This document shows, piece by piece, positions 4,109 to 5,643 of a stretch of DNA of 5,643 bases. The position numbers and the translations under genes are program-made. The notes beneath the pieces are model-generated. The model saw only the letters and a program-made list of their open reading frames with translations, did not search any database and was not told where the DNA came from. Within the stretch, counting starts at the first letter, position 1. Each line of letters opens with the position of its first letter. This DNA is from Chloroflexota bacterium (GTDB lineage Bacteria; Chloroflexota; Dehalococcoidia; SHYB01): the NCBI GenBank assembly GCA_016200725.1, contig JACQEE010000056.1, forward strand, positions 1-5,643, in the 5' to 3' direction.

Positions 4109-5643
4109 ATGTTTCGAACGTTGCTTAAGCGGCGCTTCCTAGCCGCTGGGGCAGCAGGGTTCATGGCGATCGCCATGCTTGTCGCGGCCTGCGGCAGCTC
4201 GGAGAAGACGCCAACCCCCGCCCCGACCGTCGCCCCAACGGCGACGAAAGCGCCTGTCCCAACGACCGCGCCGACGACGGCACCTACCGCGGCGCCGACA
4301 GCAGCCCCAACCGCTGCGCCTACCGCTGCGGCGACGCCTACGCGGGCTCCGACAGCGGCTCCCACAGCAGCTCCGACAGCAGTGCCCACCAAGGCCCCGG
4401 GCGACACGAGCCCGAACGGCGCTATCACCACGAACAGTGAAATCGGCTCCTGGGTGTGGCTGGCGAACAAGCCGAATTGGAATGCCCCGCCACAGCGCGG
4501 CGGGACGTACAACTACGGCTTCACGAGCCCGCCCGCCGGTCTTGACCCGATCCTCAACCGCTCGTTCACGGTCATGTCGCATGCGACCATCGCGTACAAC
4601 GCGCTGGTCCGCTGCGCTCCGGCGCCCCTGATCGCGTCGGCGAGCACGGCGTTGTGCCTGCCGTTCCCTGACCTGGCGACCTCCTGGTCGCAGAGCACGG
4701 ACGGCCTCTCCTGGACGTTCAAACTGGCTCCCAACGCCAAGTGGCATACCCCGTCGACCGACGCGTTCGGCTACGACGCTAAGCTGGCGCCGCTGTATGG
4801 CCGCGCGTTCAAGGCCGCCGACGCCGTTCATAGCATCAACTACTGGCTCGGCAAACTGACGAAGCCCGATGGGAAGCCGCAGGGCACGCCGGCCAACGTC
4901 GCGCTTGCGGGCGTGGACTCGGTCACCGCACCAGATGACACGACGCTCGTCATCAAGACGACGGCACCACAGCCGCGCATCCCATACGTACTGGCGGACT
5001 TCCAGTTGCGCGTGATGTCGCCTGAGGTGTTTGCCCTCGACGGCGACTACACGAAGCGCGTTGTTGGCACGGGCGCCTACGTCCTGAAGAGCTTTGCCGC
5101 CGACGCCCGTAACAGCACATGGCTCGCCAACCCGAACTACTTCCGCAACGGCGGCGACGGCAAGCCGCTGCCCTACATGGACCAGTACAACTTCACGGTG
5201 GTCCAGGACGTGGCACTGGCCTACTCCGGTGTGAAGACCGGTGCGCTGGACAGCCACCAGTCTATCGGCGTGAACACGCCGAGCCAGGCTGCCACGTTTG
5301 CGAAGGACTGCCCAACCTGCCAGATCGCCCAGGTCTACTCGGCCCAGGGTGTCTTCGCGGTGGGCTTCAAGACGGACGCTATCGCGGGCACGCCCCAAGA
5401 TACGCCGTTCAAAGATCCGCGGGCACGCCTTGCCTTTGCGAAGTCCATCGACTGGAACGCCTTCATCAAGAACCGGTACGAGGGTGCAGCGATCCTAGCG
5501 CCGGCGGCCAACGCGACGCCAAACTGCGGACGAAGGTGTAGGCGGCTCAGCATGCTTATCGATCGACCGGCATCGGCCGGTTGCGCCGCACAGCCACCGC
5601 GTTCCGTTGCCAGGCGAATCCAAACGACAGAAACACGATGGAC
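4109..5643 (+). CDS. Oligopeptide/dipeptide-type ABC transporter substrate-binding lipoprotein, open at the window's right edge
   Basis: The product is a secreted substrate-binding lipoprotein of the SBP_bac_5 type (DppA/OppA/NikA-like), which captures peptides, nickel chelates or other small solutes for an ABC permease. A basic head (K7-R8-R9-F10-L11, faintly Tat-like) and hydrophobic segment lead to the lipobox V-A-A-C with lipidated Cys28. Residues about 33-98 form a Pro-Thr-Ala linker with period-4 P-T-A-A units. Family motifs follow: G-G-T-Y-N-Y-G-F-T-S (131-140) and L-D-P (145-147), L-A-T-S-W-S...W-T-F-K-L (189-206), A-A-D-A-V-H-S-I-N-Y-W (236-246), V-G-T-G-A-Y-V-L-K-S-F (319-329), L-P-Y-M-D (354-358), and D-P-R-A-R-L-A-F-A-K-S-I-D-W (436-449). 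Cys401 and Cys404 form C-P-T-C. The family normally continues about 150-200 residues past the last motif. Here the frame stays open to the edge, but after about residue 470 (near 5520) it becomes Arg/Cys-rich with weak GC3 bias, so only 4109 to about 5520 is confidently coding. The ligand is unknown; the permease genes are not in view. Confidence 0.9.
   Translation, partial: MFRTLLKRRFLAAGAAGFMAIAMLVAACGSSEKTPTPAPTVAPTATKAPVPTTAPTTAPTAAPTAAPTAAPTAAATPTRAPTAAPTAAPTAVPTKAPGDTSPNGAITTNSEIGSWVWLANKPNWNAPPQRGGTYNYGFTSPPAGLDPILNRSFTVMSHATIAYNALVRCAPAPLIASASTALCLPFPDLATSWSQSTDGLSWTFKLAPNAKWHTPSTDAFGYDAKLAPLYGRAFKAADAVHSINYWLGKLTKPDGKPQGTPANVALAGVDSVTAPDDTTLVIKTTAPQPRIPYVLADFQLRVMSPEVFALDGDYTKRVVGTGAYVLKSFAADARNSTWLANPNYFRNGGDGKPLPYMDQYNFTVVQDVALAYSGVKTGALDSHQSIGVNTPSQAATFAKDCPTCQIAQVYSAQGVFAVGFKTDAIAGTPQDTPFKDPRARLAFAKSIDWNAFIKNRYEGAAILAPAANATPNCGRRCRRLSMLIDRPASAGCAAQPPRSVARRIQTTETRW

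Noticed and set aside
4012..4512. Minus-strand frame with V-G-A-A repeats resembling a glycine-zipper protein
   Set aside because: It is the antisense reading of the Pro-Thr-Ala linker repeats of the lipoprotein.
4139..5398. Long minus-strand frame (419 residues) opposite the lipoprotein gene
   Set aside because: Arg-rich low-complexity product with no motif; the plus frame has a lipobox and SBP_bac_5 motifs throughout.

Overview
This 5.6 kb window is GC-rich, and every gene I can support lies on the plus strand. It looks like a piece of a free-living bacterial genome. A Chloroflexota origin is likely but inferred. The hints are an oligopeptide-type ABC lipoprotein with a long Pro-Thr-Ala linker after the lipobox, a PF04199-type cyclase next to a crotonase, and GC-rich palindromes and C-runs scattered between genes. 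No rRNA, tRNA, transposase or CRISPR array was seen.

Left part (1-1664): a short unrecognised ORF at the window edge, an SRPBCC (START-like ligand-binding fold) protein at 357-824, a small winged-helix DNA-binding protein at 868-1122, and a 78-residue Ala/Pro/Gln-rich mini-protein at 1379-1615 with a strong Shine-Dalgarno. A long-stemmed bidirectional terminator at 1633-1664 closes this part. SRPBCC and winged-helix are 43 bases apart and may be co-transcribed as a ligand-binding protein and a regulator. Sampled 60-base rows here run about 53-55% GC, against about 65% in a sampled row of the cyclase gene.

Middle (1665-2138): about 470 bases with no convincing gene. It holds two strong palindromes (1798-1831, 1892-1912) and leads into a likely promoter.

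Right part (2139-5643): a cyclase-family protein (2139-2867) that appears to lack the central metal-binding His/Asp motif of its family; a C-run-rich spacer; a crotonase-fold enzyme (3119-3916) whose active-site pattern resembles PaaG-type isomerases rather than hydratases; then, behind a perfect TATAAT box, the substrate-binding lipoprotein of an oligopeptide/dipeptide-type ABC transporter (4109 to the window end). Each of these three has its own ribosome-binding site and a plausible promoter. Together they suggest uptake of an organic substrate plus acyl-CoA-type catabolism, but the substrate cannot be read from the sequence. The lipoprotein frame stays open to the edge but loses its family-like and codon-bias character near 5520.

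I found no clear new multi-gene system. The items most worth a second look are the cyclase without its catalytic motif, the 31-base perfect palindrome inside the winged-helix gene, and the apparent break at the 3' end of the transporter gene.
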